Shown: piece by piece, positions 33,209 through 41,759 of the stretch
How positions within the stretch are numbered: the first letter of the stretch is position 1
Layout: each line of letters opens with the position of its first letter
Source: Exiguobacterium aurantiacum
GTDB taxonomy: Bacteria; Bacillota; Bacilli; Exiguobacteriales; Exiguobacteriaceae
DNA: 54,221 nt
Reading direction: 5' to 3'
NCBI RefSeq assembly: GCF_001766415.1
Contig: NZ_MKXO01000008.1
Span: forward strand, 1-54,221
The notes under the pieces: model-generated
Seen by the model: the letters and a program-made list of their open reading frames with translations, nothing else
What the model was told of the DNA's origin: nothing
Databases searched by the model: none
Translations under genes and position numbers: made by a program

Positions 33209-35670
33209 GTAAAAAAATCGTAATTGTCGGTGGGGTAGCAGGTGGTGCTTCGGCAGCCGCACGTCTCCGTCGCTTAAATGAAGAAAATCAAATCGTCATG
33301 TTCGACCGTGGCGAATATATCTCATTTGCCAACTGTGGTCTCCCATACTACATCGGTGACGTGATTCAAGACCGTCAAAAATTGCTTGTCCAAACAGTTG
33401 AGGGCATGAACAAACGGTTCCAACTCGATATCCGCAACTTGACGGAAGTGATGAAAATCAACCGCGCTGAGAAGACGGTGACGGTGAAACACGTCCAAAC
33501 GGGTGAAACGTACGATGAGTCATACGACGTCCTCGTCTTGTCGCCTGGAGCGAAACCGATTCGTCCGAACATTCCTGGAATCGAGGAAGCAGAAGATATC
33601 TTCACGCTCCGAAATATTCCGGACACAGATAAAATCCGCAGCTACGTCGATGACAAGGCACCGAAACACGCGACGGTCATCGGAGGCGGCTTCATCGGAA
33701 TCGAGATGGCTGAAAACTTACGTGAACGCGGCGTTGACGTGACGCTCGTCGAAATGGCGGATCAAGTCATGACACCGCTCGACCGTGAGATGGTCGCACC
33801 AATCCATGAACATATGCGTCTCCATGGCGTAGACCTCCAATTGTCAGACGGCGTGTCGTCGTTCTCTGATCAAGGGAAGAAGATTCATTTGACGAGCGGC
33901 CGTGTCATTGAAACGGACATGGTTGTCATGTCGATCGGGGTCATTCCTGAATCGACGATCGCCCGAGAAGCCGGTCTTGAGACAGGAACACGTGGCGCTA
34001 TCCGTGTCAACGAGAAGATGCTCACGTCGGATCCGAACATCTATGCGATCGGGGACGCGGTCGAAGTGCTCGACTATATCTTCAAAGAGCCAACGGTCGT
34101 TCCGCTCGCATGGCCAGCCAACCGTCAAGGACGCCTCGTTGCCGACATCATCAACGGCCGCGACGTGAAGTACAACGGGACGATGGGTACCGGGATCGCA
34201 AAAGTGTTCGACATGACTGTCGCTTCGACAGGATGGAACGAGAAACGTTTGAAAGCGGCCGGCAAAGAGTTTGAAGCCGTCCACGTGCACCCAGGTTCAC
34301 ACGCAGGCTACTACCCAGGATCGACTCCGGTTTCACTCAAACTGTTGTTCCATCCGACAACGGGTGAAATCTACGGTGCTCAAGGTGTCGGGATGAACGG
34401 TGTCGATAAACGGATCGACGTCATCGCGACAGCAATCAAAGGTGGTTTGACGGTCCTCGACCTGCCAGACCTCGAACTTAGCTACGCACCGCCGTTCAGC
34501 TCGGCGAAAGATCCGGTCAACATGATCGGTTACGTCGCCTCGAACGTCATCCTCTGTGACAACGAAGTCGTGCATTGGGACGAGATTGACGCATTGGTCG
34601 AGAACGGTGCGACACTCCTTGACGTCCGTGACGAGTCTGAGCATGAGCTCGGGAAAATTCCTGGGTCGATCAACATCCCGCTCAACTCGCTCCGTGACAA
34701 CTTGGACAGCTATAGTAAAGACGAGACGATCTACGTGACGTGTCAAGTCGGCCTTCGTGGCTACCTGGCTTCACGCATCTTGCGCCAAAATGGCTTTAAA
34801 GTGAAAAACTTGAGCGGTGGCTACAAGACGTGGTCGCAAGTACGACGTGATTTTGACGCGCTCGAGACAGTTAAAACGGCAGATGAGACTGCTGCGACAG
34901 CAACGAAGGAGGCACCACCCGCAATGACGAATGAACCAGTCGGAGAACCGATTTTCCTTGATACATGTGGTCTTCAATGCCCGGGCCCGATTTTAGAAGT
35001 AAATAAAAAAGTGGCAGAGCTCGGCGAAGGCGAGACGCTCCGCGTCCTCGCAAGCGATCCTGGTTTCTTCGCAGACATCGAAGCATGGGCGAAAAAGACG
35101 GGTAATAAACTCGTCTCGAAACAGTTCGTGAACGGTCGCGTCGAAGCGATCCTTCAAAAAGGCAACGGCCCTGCGGCCGCTCAAGCAGGAGCACCAGCCG
35201 GCGACGGCGCTTCGATGGTCGTCTTCAGCGGAGACCTCGACCGTGCCCTCGCCTCGTTCATCATCGCTCAAGGCGCAGCGGCAATGGGCAAAGAAGTGAC
35301 GATGTTCTTCACATTCTGGGGATTGAACGTCATTCGTAAACCAGACGCACCTGACGTGAAGAAGCAAGGTCTCGAGAAGATGTTCGGCATGATGATGCCT
35401 TCGCATGCTGGAGAACTTCCGCTCTCGAACATGAACTTCGGTGGGGTTGGCCAGAAAATGATGAAGAAAGTGATGAGCGACAAGAACGTGCCATCACTTG
35501 ACCAAATGATTAAATCGGCACAAGAAGCAGGCGTCAAGATGGTCGCTTGTACGATGTCGATGGATGTCATGGGAATCAAAGAAGAAGAGTTGATCGACGG
35601 CATCAATCTCGGCGGTGTGGCAGCATACCTCGGGGCAGCTGAAGGCGGCAACTTGAACCTGTTCATCTAA
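33205..35670 (+). CDS. Four-domain CoA-disulfide reductase - rhodanese - TusA - DsrE fusion
   Basis: 821 aa. Domain 1 (1-450) is a flavoprotein disulfide reductase with GGVAGGASAAARLRRLN, the active Cys44 in FANCGLPYYIGD, and GDAVEV for FAD. Domain 2 (about 460-550) is a rhodanese with CQVGLRG. Domain 3 (about 580-650) is TusA-like with LDTCGLQCPGPILEVNKK. Domain 4 (about 660-821) is DsrE/DsrF-like with SGDLDRALASFIIAQGAAAM and CTMSMDVMGI. CoADR enzymes reduce CoA disulfide and CoA persulfide; the added sulfur carriers would channel sulfane sulfur within one chain. It is coupled to the rhodanese gene by ATGA and sits in the CstR regulon. Confidence 0.93.
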   Translation: MSKKIVIVGGVAGGASAAARLRRLNEENQIVMFDRGEYISFANCGLPYYIGDVIQDRQKLLVQTVEGMNKRFQLDIRNLTEVMKINRAEKTVTVKHVQTGETYDESYDVLVLSPGAKPIRPNIPGIEEAEDIFTLRNIPDTDKIRSYVDDKAPKHATVIGGGFIGIEMAENLRERGVDVTLVEMADQVMTPLDREMVAPIHEHMRLHGVDLQLSDGVSSFSDQGKKIHLTSGRVIETDMVVMSIGVIPESTIAREAGLETGTRGAIRVNEKMLTSDPNIYAIGDAVEVLDYIFKEPTVVPLAWPANRQGRLVADIINGRDVKYNGTMGTGIAKVFDMTVASTGWNEKRLKAAGKEFEAVHVHPGSHAGYYPGSTPVSLKLLFHPTTGEIYGAQGVGMNGVDKRIDVIATAIKGGLTVLDLPDLELSYAPPFSSAKDPVNMIGYVASNVILCDNEVVHWDEIDALVENGATLLDVRDESEHELGKIPGSINIPLNSLRDNLDSYSKDETIYVTCQVGLRGYLASRILRQNGFKVKNLSGGYKTWSQVRRDFDALETVKTADETAATATKEAPPAMTNEPVGEPIFLDTCGLQCPGPILEVNKKVAELGEGETLRVLASDPGFFADIEAWAKKTGNKLVSKQFVNGRVEAILQKGNGPAAAQAGAPAGDGASMVVFSGDLDRALASFIIAQGAAAMGKEVTMFFTFWGLNVIRKPDAPDVKKQGLEKMFGMMMPSHAGELPLSNMNFGGVGQKMMKKVMSDKNVPSLDQMIKSAQEAGVKMVACTMSMDVMGIKEEELIDGINLGGVAAYLGAAEGGNLNLFI

Positions 35671-35687
35671 GTGAATTAAATAATCAG

Positions 35688-35716
35688 AGCGACTGGCCAT
35701 GGGCCGGTCGCTTTTT
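35688..35716 (+). terminator. Terminator of the persulfide operon
   Basis: AGCGACTGGCC / GGCCGGTCGCT with one mismatch and five T. Confidence 0.88.
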
Positions 35717-35756
35717 CTATTGTTTGGGTGTGAAACTTGAAAATTGCTGAAAAAGA

Positions 35757-35785
35757 TTGCATTCTCCGCACACTTTTCCTATAAT
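35757..35785 (+). promoter_or_regulatory. Sigma-A promoter of the symporter gene
   Basis: TTGCAT (35757-35762), 17-base spacer, TATAAT (35780-35785). Confidence 0.8.
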
Positions 35786-35853
35786 TCTAATCATGTTAAG
35801 AAAGTTGACATAACTTTTACTTATAACTAAACATACATTTTGGAGGATTGAAG

Positions 35854-37299
35854 ATGGAGAATATGATCGAAAAGTTTGTTGGGCAAGCGAACGACCTGCT
35901 CTGGTCGTCGGTGCTCATCGTCGTTCTTGTCGCGTTAGGCCTTTACTTCACGATTCGCATGGGGTTCGTTCAGTTCCGTATGCTTCCTGAAATGTTCCGC
36001 CTCTTGTTCAAAGACGGCATGAAGCGTGAAAAAGGACAAGTGTCTTCGTTCCAAGCGTTCGCCATCGGGACGGCAGCACGTGTCGGAACAGGCAACATCG
36101 CCGGTGTCGCGACAGCGATCGCGCTCGGTGGTCCGGGAGCTGTCTTCTGGATGTGGATCATCGCTTTAGTCGGTTCCGCCTCGGCGTTCGTCGAGAGCAC
36201 GCTCGCACAGGTCTATAAAATTCGAGATGGCCGTACATGGCGCGGGGGACCGGCTTACTACATGGAGCGTGCCCTCGGGCAACGGTGGCTCGGCATCTTG
36301 TTCGCCATCCTCATCACGTTCTCGTTCGGTTTTGCTTTTAACTCGGTCCAATCGAACACAATTTCGCTTTCGATGAGCAACCAGTTCGGGGTCAGCCCGA
36401 CAACGGTCGGTCTCGTGTTGGCTGCCATCACAGCAATTGTCATCTTCGGCGGCATCCAGTCGATTGCGATGTTATCAAGTATCATCGTTCCAATCATGGC
36501 CGGCGGTTACATCTTGCTCGCTTTATGGATTATGATTTCAAACGCTTCGCTATTGCCGAGCGTGTTCGGTCTCATCTTCTCTGAAGGTGTGCTCGGTCTC
36601 GAGCAACTGTTCGGCGGAGCGATCGGGGCGATGGTCCTTCAAGGGATCCGTCGCGGTCTGTTCTCGAACGAAGCGGGTATGGGGTCGGCTCCGAACGCGG
36701 CAGCGACTGCTGAAGTATCACACCCGGTCAAACAAGGCTTGATCCAATCGTTCAGCGTCTTCGTCGACACGCTTCTCATCTGTACGTCGACAGCGATGAT
36801 CATCTTGTTGTCAGGCGTGGCTGGTTCGGAAGCGTTCGCAGGTGTCGAATTGACACAAGCGGCGCTCACGGCTGAGATTGGTCCGATGGCGACGTCGTTC
36901 CTGACAATCGCGATCTTCTTGTTCGCGTTCAGCTCGATCCTAGGAAACTACTACTACGGTGAGACGAACATTCAGTTCATCTCGAATAAAAAGATTTATG
37001 TCACGCTCTACCGCATCGGTGTCGTCGGGATGGTCCTCTTCGGAGCTGTCCGTTCGGCCGGTCTCGTCTGGTCGATCGCCGACGTGTTCATGGGACTCAT
37101 GGCGCTCGTCAACTTGTATGCGATTTTCCGTCTTGCGAAAGTCGCGCGGCTCGTGCTCGACGATTATTTGGAGCAACGCCGTCAAGGAGACGATCCGGTA
37201 TTTTATGCCGACTCGATCGAAGACCTGCCTGGTCGTGAATATTTAGAGGCTTGGGATAACGAGGAAGAAGAAGTCAAAACGGGTACGTTCCGTTCATAA
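35854..37299 (+). CDS. Sodium:alanine/glycine symporter (AGCS family)
   Basis: 481 aa, about 10-11 membrane helices. Family motifs: FQAFAIGTAARVGTGNIAGV, GGPGAVFWMWIIALVGSA, GGPAYYMERALGQRWLG and GLFSNEAGMGSAPNAAATAE. It takes up alanine, glycine or serine with Na+. Its ability to import alanine could feed the ald/adeR system at 10895-13380, but this link is only functional. ATG 35854 follows GGAGGATTGAAG; the frame starts six bases upstream at a TTG in that site. Monocistronic, with promoter and terminator of its own. Confidence 0.93.
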   Translation: MENMIEKFVGQANDLLWSSVLIVVLVALGLYFTIRMGFVQFRMLPEMFRLLFKDGMKREKGQVSSFQAFAIGTAARVGTGNIAGVATAIALGGPGAVFWMWIIALVGSASAFVESTLAQVYKIRDGRTWRGGPAYYMERALGQRWLGILFAILITFSFGFAFNSVQSNTISLSMSNQFGVSPTTVGLVLAAITAIVIFGGIQSIAMLSSIIVPIMAGGYILLALWIMISNASLLPSVFGLIFSEGVLGLEQLFGGAIGAMVLQGIRRGLFSNEAGMGSAPNAAATAEVSHPVKQGLIQSFSVFVDTLLICTSTAMIILLSGVAGSEAFAGVELTQAALTAEIGPMATSFLTIAIFLFAFSSILGNYYYGETNIQFISNKKIYVTLYRIGVVGMVLFGAVRSAGLVWSIADVFMGLMALVNLYAIFRLAKVARLVLDDYLEQRRQGDDPVFYADSIEDLPGREYLEAWDNEEEEVKTGTFRS

Positions 37300-37304
37300 G
37301 CAAC

Positions 37305-37338
37305 AAACCGTCTACGAATATACGTAGACGGTTTTTTT
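37305..37338 (+). terminator. Terminator after the symporter
   Basis: AAACCGTCTACG / CGTAGACGGTTT with a 6-base loop and seven T. Confidence 0.9.
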
Positions 37339-37383
37339 GCGTCTGAAAGAAGGGTAAAGTGAAGAAAAGGGGGGCGTTCACTC

Positions 37384-37839
37384 ATGGAGACGACACATTA
37401 TATACGCATTTCCCCGGAAGTATGGGTCTCGTTCGGTCAAGACCCGGAGATGATTCTAGACTGGTTGCTTCACGTGCACGAGCAACACCGTGACACGTAC
37501 GAGACGTTGACGCTTCCAAATATTGAACGGTTTCAACAAATACTCGGTCAAATCGAGGTGTATATCGACGGGAATGACACGTATAACTTGGAGATGGCCG
37601 TCATCGGGGAAGAGTTGGTCGTCAATGAGAAGCAGGCGGTCGTCGTCGGGATTTTGACGCCGCAGCTGCTTCATATCGTCAAAGACGCGATGAACGCCTT
37701 CAAAAAAGAAGATGTCGGAGAGATGGCGCTAGTGAATCGTGACAGTCTCGATGACATTTGGCTCAAATGGACGCTGTTGAAGCGCTTCTGTGACGAGGCG
37801 AGCGAGCGGGATGAGCTCGTGTTGATTTATTATGAATGA
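37384..37839 (+). CDS. Protein of unknown function
   Basis: 151 aa, soluble. Starts METTHYIRISPEVWVSFGQD and ends LKRFCDEASERDELVLIYYE, a mix of helices and strands. The C-terminal 'helix then VLIYY strand' recalls YfbM/DUF1877 proteins, but similarity is too weak to assign. It follows the symporter terminator by 45 bases and has GGGGGGCG ahead of the ATG. The next gene's promoter begins just after its stop. Confidence 0.6.
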   Translation: METTHYIRISPEVWVSFGQDPEMILDWLLHVHEQHRDTYETLTLPNIERFQQILGQIEVYIDGNDTYNLEMAVIGEELVVNEKQAVVVGILTPQLLHIVKDAMNAFKKEDVGEMALVNRDSLDDIWLKWTLLKRFCDEASERDELVLIYYE

Positions 37840-37856
37840 ATTCCTCTATCATATGG

Positions 37857-37862
37857 TATAAT
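37857..37862 (+). promoter_or_regulatory. Extended -10 promoter of the 37890 gene
   Basis: TATAAT preceded by TGG (TGnTATAAT); the -35 is poor. Confidence 0.55.
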
Positions 37863-37889
37863 TTAACAAAAATGACGGAGGGATGGAGC

Positions 37890-38336
37890 GTGGATTTTTT
37901 AGGACTTCTGTTATGGATTGGGCTTTTCATTAATCCGTTTTTAGGTTATCAAACGGGGGAGAAATGGATTGGGCGTCTGACGCTCGGATCTTTACTCGTA
38001 TTGATGGGCTTGTTTTTGTATCGGCATAGCGGATTCGATGCGTATGAGTCGTTGCAAAGCGTATGGGATGTGCTACTTACGGTTTATCTGCTCATGCTCG
38101 TCATGAATAGTTATTTAGTTAGTCGACGACTTGTTCCAGAACTGACAGTATTTCATATCAGTTTCATTGCACTGTCTAGCTTTATGTTGAGCCAAATTTG
38201 GTCAGTTCTATCCTTCAAAACGTGGAAGACGTCTCAACTTGTCGATACACAAACCTTGCTGTTGACACTTATAATCGCGTTAATCCTCTTACTTATCGTT
38301 TGTTTGAAGATGGTGGATCGTCGAGCCAATGCATAA
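37890..38336 (+). CDS. Membrane protein of unknown function
   Basis: 148 aa with four to five membrane helices (LLLWIGLFINPFLGYQ, LTLGSLLVLMGLFLYR, VLLTVYLLMLVMN, FHISFIALSSFMLS, LLTLIIALILLLIV). No family recognised. GTG at 37890 is seven bases after GGAGGG; upstream in-frame ATGs (37836, 37872) lie in or before the promoter and ribosome site. A/T-richer than the flanking genes. The terminator that follows is shared with the zinc lipoprotein gene. Confidence 0.6.
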   Translation: MDFLGLLLWIGLFINPFLGYQTGEKWIGRLTLGSLLVLMGLFLYRHSGFDAYESLQSVWDVLLTVYLLMLVMNSYLVSRRLVPELTVFHISFIALSSFMLSQIWSVLSFKTWKTSQLVDTQTLLLTLIIALILLLIVCLKMVDRRANA

Positions 38337-38377
38337 AAAATCCCGAAGCGTGTAAGTTCACATGCTTCGGGATTTCG
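38336..38377. terminator. Bidirectional terminator
   Basis: AAATCCCGAAGC (38338-38349) / GCTTCGGGATTT (38364-38375), between converging genes. Confidence 0.9.
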
Positions 38378-38378
38378 T

Positions 38379-39401
38379 TTATTTCAATGCGATTTCAAGC
38401 GCTTTGACGTTCTCGCGCATCAAGTCGAAATAGCTTTGGTCCATCTGTTCTTTCGTGACCGATTCAAGGTTGTAAATCGTCACCGCTTCGGCACCGATTT
38501 CATTTTTGACGACTTCGGCCACTTTCGGTGTCACCGTGTCCTCGAACGCGATGTACTTCAAGTCATGGAGCTCTGCCTCTTCGATGACTCGCTTCAACGC
38601 TTGCTGTGACGGCTCTTCAGACGGCGTGAGACCAGTGATCGGAAGCTGGTCGAAACCGTATCGTTCCGCCAAGTAGCCATAAGCCGCGTGCGTCACGAGG
38701 AGCTCTGACTTCGAACCGGCGTCGACAGCCGCTTGCAGCTCGGCATCGAGCGTGTCGGCTTCTTCTTTGAATGCGCTCAACCGATCTGCGAATTCGTCTT
38801 TATAGTCAGGCGCTTGCTCGGCGAACGACGCCTCAACCGCTTCTGCCATCGAGACGGCGTTCATCGGATCGAGCCAGACGTGCGGGTCGTATTGGCCGTG
38901 ATTGTGACCGTCGTCCTCGCTGTGGCCTGCGTCTTCTTCCGTATGCCCATCTTCCTCGTGGCCATGCTCGTCTGCTTCGTGGCCGTGCTCATCCTCACCG
39001 TGAACGTGGACCGTGTCGTCAGCCGAGAGCAGAGCGATGTCTTCTGCTGTTTTGACGAACGTGACGTCCTCACTCGCGAGACTCTGTTCCATCGACTCGA
39101 CGTACGGCTCAAGGTCATGGCCGATCGTGAGGAATAGATCAGCTTCCGCGATCTGTGTCATCTGTTTTGAAGTCGGCTCGTACGTGTGCGGGTCGGCACC
39201 TGGCGGGATCACCATCTCAACGCGGACGCGATCGCCCCCGATCTCTTCGGCAATCGATTTTAAGGCGAATGTCGACGCGTATACCGTCAACTGATCGCTC
39301 GCTTCGTCTGTAGCATTTGTAGCATCGCTCTCTTCGTTGTTGGCGCAACCGCCGAGTAAAAGTGTCCCGGCCGCGGCGACGCTCATTAATTTCTTGTTCA
39401 T
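38379..39401 (-). CDS. znuA: Zinc ABC-transporter substrate-binding lipoprotein (ZnuA/AdcA type)
   Basis: 340 aa. Lipoprotein signal MNKKLMSVAAAGTLLLGGCA with the lipidated Cys in LGGC. Cluster A-I (ZnuA) fold with metal-ligand His in PHTYEPTSKQM, a long His/Glu/Asp-rich loop at about 130-170 (HGHEADEHGHEEDGHTEEDA), then YDPHVWLDP and VTHAAYGYLAERYGFDQLPI. These ligands and the His loop indicate zinc. No permease or ATPase gene is next to it, so it must serve a distant transporter. A CGTAA / TTACG palindrome like a Zur box is upstream. Confidence 0.9.
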   Translation of the reverse strand: MNKKLMSVAAAGTLLLGGCANNEESDATNATDEASDQLTVYASTFALKSIAEEIGGDRVRVEMVIPPGADPHTYEPTSKQMTQIAEADLFLTIGHDLEPYVESMEQSLASEDVTFVKTAEDIALLSADDTVHVHGEDEHGHEADEHGHEEDGHTEEDAGHSEDDGHNHGQYDPHVWLDPMNAVSMAEAVEASFAEQAPDYKDEFADRLSAFKEEADTLDAELQAAVDAGSKSELLVTHAAYGYLAERYGFDQLPITGLTPSEEPSQQALKRVIEEAELHDLKYIAFEDTVTPKVAEVVKNEIGAEAVTIYNLESVTKEQMDQSYFDLMRENVKALEIALK

Positions 39402-39440
39402 GTATTATTCCGCCTCTCATTCTCTATATCAACTATTAAA

Positions 39441-39456
39441 CCGTAACGATTACGTT
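39441..39456 (-). promoter_or_regulatory. Zur-like operator
   Basis: CGTAA-CGA-TTACG palindrome (39442-39454), 40 bases before the lipoprotein ATG. It resembles the Bacillus Zur box core CGTAAT-N-ATTACG; repression by zinc-loaded Zur is inferred. Confidence 0.65.
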
Positions 39457-39574
39457 CTGTGACTGCGTCTAATATTATAGGGGGCAGTCAAGCACACGTC
39501 AAGTCCGACTTCCGATGGATGGTTTTTTAAGAAAAAGGGAATATGATTAAAAAAAGAGCGAGGAGTGGATTTGT

Positions 39575-40510
39575 ATGAGAAAGGAGACCGCCTGGTTTGT
39601 CGGGGGCGCTGCGTTAGCGGCGGCGACCGCGGCCGGGGCGAGCGTTTGGAATCAGTACGGTTCGCTCGTTAGATGGCAAGAACCAGAGATGACGGTTCGC
39701 CCGTCTATACGCAAACGACGAACCCACACGTACAAGGTCGTCAACGACCAACCGCTCCAATTCGATATATACTACCCACCGGGCGATGGACCGTTCCCGG
39801 TCGCCGTCTACGCGCACGGTGGCGCGTTCGTCCGAGGAGGCCGAGGCATGGTGACGTTGTTCCATCCCCTTCTCGATCATTTCTTGGGGAAAGGGTTCGC
39901 CATCGTCAGCATCGACTATCGACTGTTCGAGGACGGGGTCTACTTCCCGGACAACATCATCGACGTGTCTGACGCGCTCTGTTACTTGAAACAACATGAC
40001 GGGCTTCTCAATCTCGATATCGATCAATTGATCGGCTGGGGGGACTCGGCTGGGGCGGCGCTCGTCCTCGCGACGGCGCTCGACCGGGGTAAACAGTTCA
40101 CAGGTGAACTCGGTGACGATGTGCCGCCGATGAAAGGTGTCATCGCGCTGTATCCGCCGACGAACTTCCTCTTGTTCAAGTTCATCCAGACATGGCTCGC
40201 GCACTTGAAGTTTTACGAGGGCAGTCGCGAGGCGTGGCGTGAATTGATGGTGAAATGTTCACCGGTCACACATCTGTATGACGACGCGCCGCCGATTCTC
40301 ATCTTGCACGGGAAAAAAGACCCGATCGTCCCGTTCGGGCAAGCGCTCCATTTCGTCGAGCACGCCAGTGAGGTCGGGGCGAACGTCCAGCTCATCTCGT
40401 TCCCGAACGGTACCCACTCGCTTGCAAGTTTTCTCCAATCTGATAATCCGATTAAAGAAACACAGCTCATGGCCCGCATCGATCGTTTCATCGACGATGC
40501 CTTGACGTGA
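39575..40510 (+). CDS. Membrane-anchored alpha/beta hydrolase (esterase/lipase family)
   Basis: 311 aa. N-terminal hydrophobic segment (WFVGGAALAAATAAGASVW) that looks like an uncleaved anchor or signal. The catalytic parts are oxyanion motif YAHGGAFVRGGRG, nucleophile Ser in IGWGDSAGAAL, Asp in HGKKDPIVPF and His in NGTHSLASF: a hormone-sensitive-lipase-like or feruloyl/carboxylesterase-like enzyme. Substrate unknown. GAGCGAGGAGTGG precedes the ATG. Single gene, followed by the phosphatase with 66 bases between. Confidence 0.85.
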   Translation: MRKETAWFVGGAALAAATAAGASVWNQYGSLVRWQEPEMTVRPSIRKRRTHTYKVVNDQPLQFDIYYPPGDGPFPVAVYAHGGAFVRGGRGMVTLFHPLLDHFLGKGFAIVSIDYRLFEDGVYFPDNIIDVSDALCYLKQHDGLLNLDIDQLIGWGDSAGAALVLATALDRGKQFTGELGDDVPPMKGVIALYPPTNFLLFKFIQTWLAHLKFYEGSREAWRELMVKCSPVTHLYDDAPPILILHGKKDPIVPFGQALHFVEHASEVGANVQLISFPNGTHSLASFLQSDNPIKETQLMARIDRFIDDALT

Positions 40511-40576
40511 CGTTGCGATTTTTTAGAAAGATGTTACGATTGGAAAAGATTTAACGATTACGAAGGAGTGAAGAGT

Positions 40577-41176
40577 GTGACGGAACTTTGTTTAGTCCGA
40601 CATGGTCAGACGGATTGGAATTTTCAAGAAATCATTCAAGGACGGGAAGATATCCCGCTCAACGCGCTTGGACATCGCCAAGCCGAAGAGAGCGCGGCTT
40701 TTTTAAGTCAAGAGAACTGGGACGTGATCGTCGCGAGCCCGCTCACGCGAGCAATCGATACGGCCCATTACATCGCGGAGGCGTGTGGGATCGGTCCGGG
40801 CGAGATTATTCAAGACGAACGGTTCATCGAGCGTGAGTTCGGCCATGCGTCAGGCAAACCGGTGCCTGGCATTTACGAGGCCGTTCAAGCGGACGATCAG
40901 GAACGGGTTCCGGGTCTTGAGTCGGAAGACGAGATGCGGGCCCGGGTGCTTGAAGGGATGGAACATCTCGTCGAGGTGCATAAAGGGAAGCGGATCATCG
41001 TCGTCTGCCATTCGCATGCAATCAAAGCCGCCCTATCGGCGGTCGATGACACGTACACGTTCCGCCATGCCATGCGGAACGCCTGCTCGAACTATATCGA
41101 ACATCGTGAAGATCAGTTCGTCGTAAAGGCAGTGAACGTTGCCGATCATATTACGAACGAGATCGTCACGAAGTGA
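40577..41176 (+). CDS. Histidine phosphatase (phosphoglycerate-mutase-like) protein
   Basis: 199 aa. The phospho-His motif LVRHGQTDWN is near the N-terminus; SPLTRAIDTAHYIAEAC gives the second Arg, ERFIEREFGHASGKPV the Glu, and VVCHSHAIKAAL the second catalytic His. Family members are small phosphatases (GpmB/CobC/YhfR-like); the substrate is not predictable. The GTG at 40577 is eight bases behind AAGGAG; another in-frame GTG at 40568 lies too close to it. A promoter with TTGCGA, 16-base spacer and TACGAT (near 40513-40540) is plausible. The next gene starts 10 bases after its stop. Confidence 0.88.
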   Translation: MTELCLVRHGQTDWNFQEIIQGREDIPLNALGHRQAEESAAFLSQENWDVIVASPLTRAIDTAHYIAEACGIGPGEIIQDERFIEREFGHASGKPVPGIYEAVQADDQERVPGLESEDEMRARVLEGMEHLVEVHKGKRIIVVCHSHAIKAALSAVDDTYTFRHAMRNACSNYIEHREDQFVVKAVNVADHITNEIVTK

Positions 41177-41186
41177 GGAGAGGCTC

Positions 41187-41663
41187 ATGACGACATTGCT
41201 CTGGATTTTCATCATCGCATCATTTGTTGTCGCGTTCGCGGGATTGATCTATCCGGTCATCCCGAGCGTGCTGTTCTTATTCATCGGTTATGTGATTTAC
41301 GGATTCGGGTTCTCGTTTGAACCGCTCACATGGACGTTTTGGCTCTGGCAAATCCTGTTCTTGATTTTCTTGTTTGCGGTCGACTACATCGTCACACGGG
41401 CGACAGTCGACAAGCGCGGCGGCTCGGAACGGGCGAAGTGGGGCGCGACCATCGGTTTAATCGCCGGACCGTTCATCTTCCCGCTCGTCGGCGTACTCAT
41501 CTTCCCGTTCATCTTTGCGTTTTTAGCGGAGCTCACGCTCGGCAAAACGACGCGCGAGGCGTGGAGCATCGGCGTCGGGACGGTGCTCGCATTCCTTGGG
41601 AGCACCGTGCTCAAAGTCATCGGGATGACGATGATGGTCATCTTGTTTTTCATGTATATCTAA
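41187..41663 (+). CDS. DUF456 family membrane protein
   Basis: 158 aa, four membrane helices with the DUF456 layout: GLIYPVIPSVLFLFIGYVIY, DYIVTRATVDKRGGSERAKW, GLIAGPFIFPLVGVLIFPFI and AFLAELTLGKTTREAW. Two glycine-zipper-like repeats are characteristic. Function unknown. The ATG at 41187 follows GTGAGGAGAGGCTC; the gene is probably co-transcribed with the phosphatase. A terminator follows. Confidence 0.82.
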   Translation: MTTLLWIFIIASFVVAFAGLIYPVIPSVLFLFIGYVIYGFGFSFEPLTWTFWLWQILFLIFLFAVDYIVTRATVDKRGGSERAKWGATIGLIAGPFIFPLVGVLIFPFIFAFLAELTLGKTTREAWSIGVGTVLAFLGSTVLKVIGMTMMVILFFMYI

Positions 41664-41691
41664 AGGCGGAGAAAATTCTTCGTCTTTTTTT
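41663..41691 (+). terminator. Terminator after the DUF456 gene
   Basis: AAAGGCGGAGAA / TTCTTCGTCTTT hairpin with two G-U pairs and T tail. Confidence 0.65.
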
Positions 41692-41721
41692 GTTGAGCCG
41701 TTTACAAAAACGGGGAAAGAA

Positions 41722-41759
41722 AAACAAGACCGTTCGCTTATTCGAACGATCCTGTCTTG
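41722..41759 (-). terminator. Terminator of the YwpF-like gene
   Basis: CAAGAC-GATCGTTCG / CGAACGGTC-TTG stem followed by TTTTTC on the minus strand; overlaps the stop codon. Confidence 0.7.

Noticed and set aside
37331-37357. GTTTTT-N15-GGGTAA ahead of the 37384 gene as a sigma-B promoter
   Set aside because: The spacer is too long and the GTTTTT is the T-tract of the symporter terminator.
39521-39542. GTTTTTT...GGGAAT ahead of the esterase gene as a sigma-B promoter
   Set aside because: Spacing of only 9 bases (or no GTTT at 12-14), so it does not fit.
39614-40204. 196-codon minus-strand frame over the esterase gene
   Set aside because: Shadow of the coding strand; composition is Arg/Glu/Asp-rich without structure.
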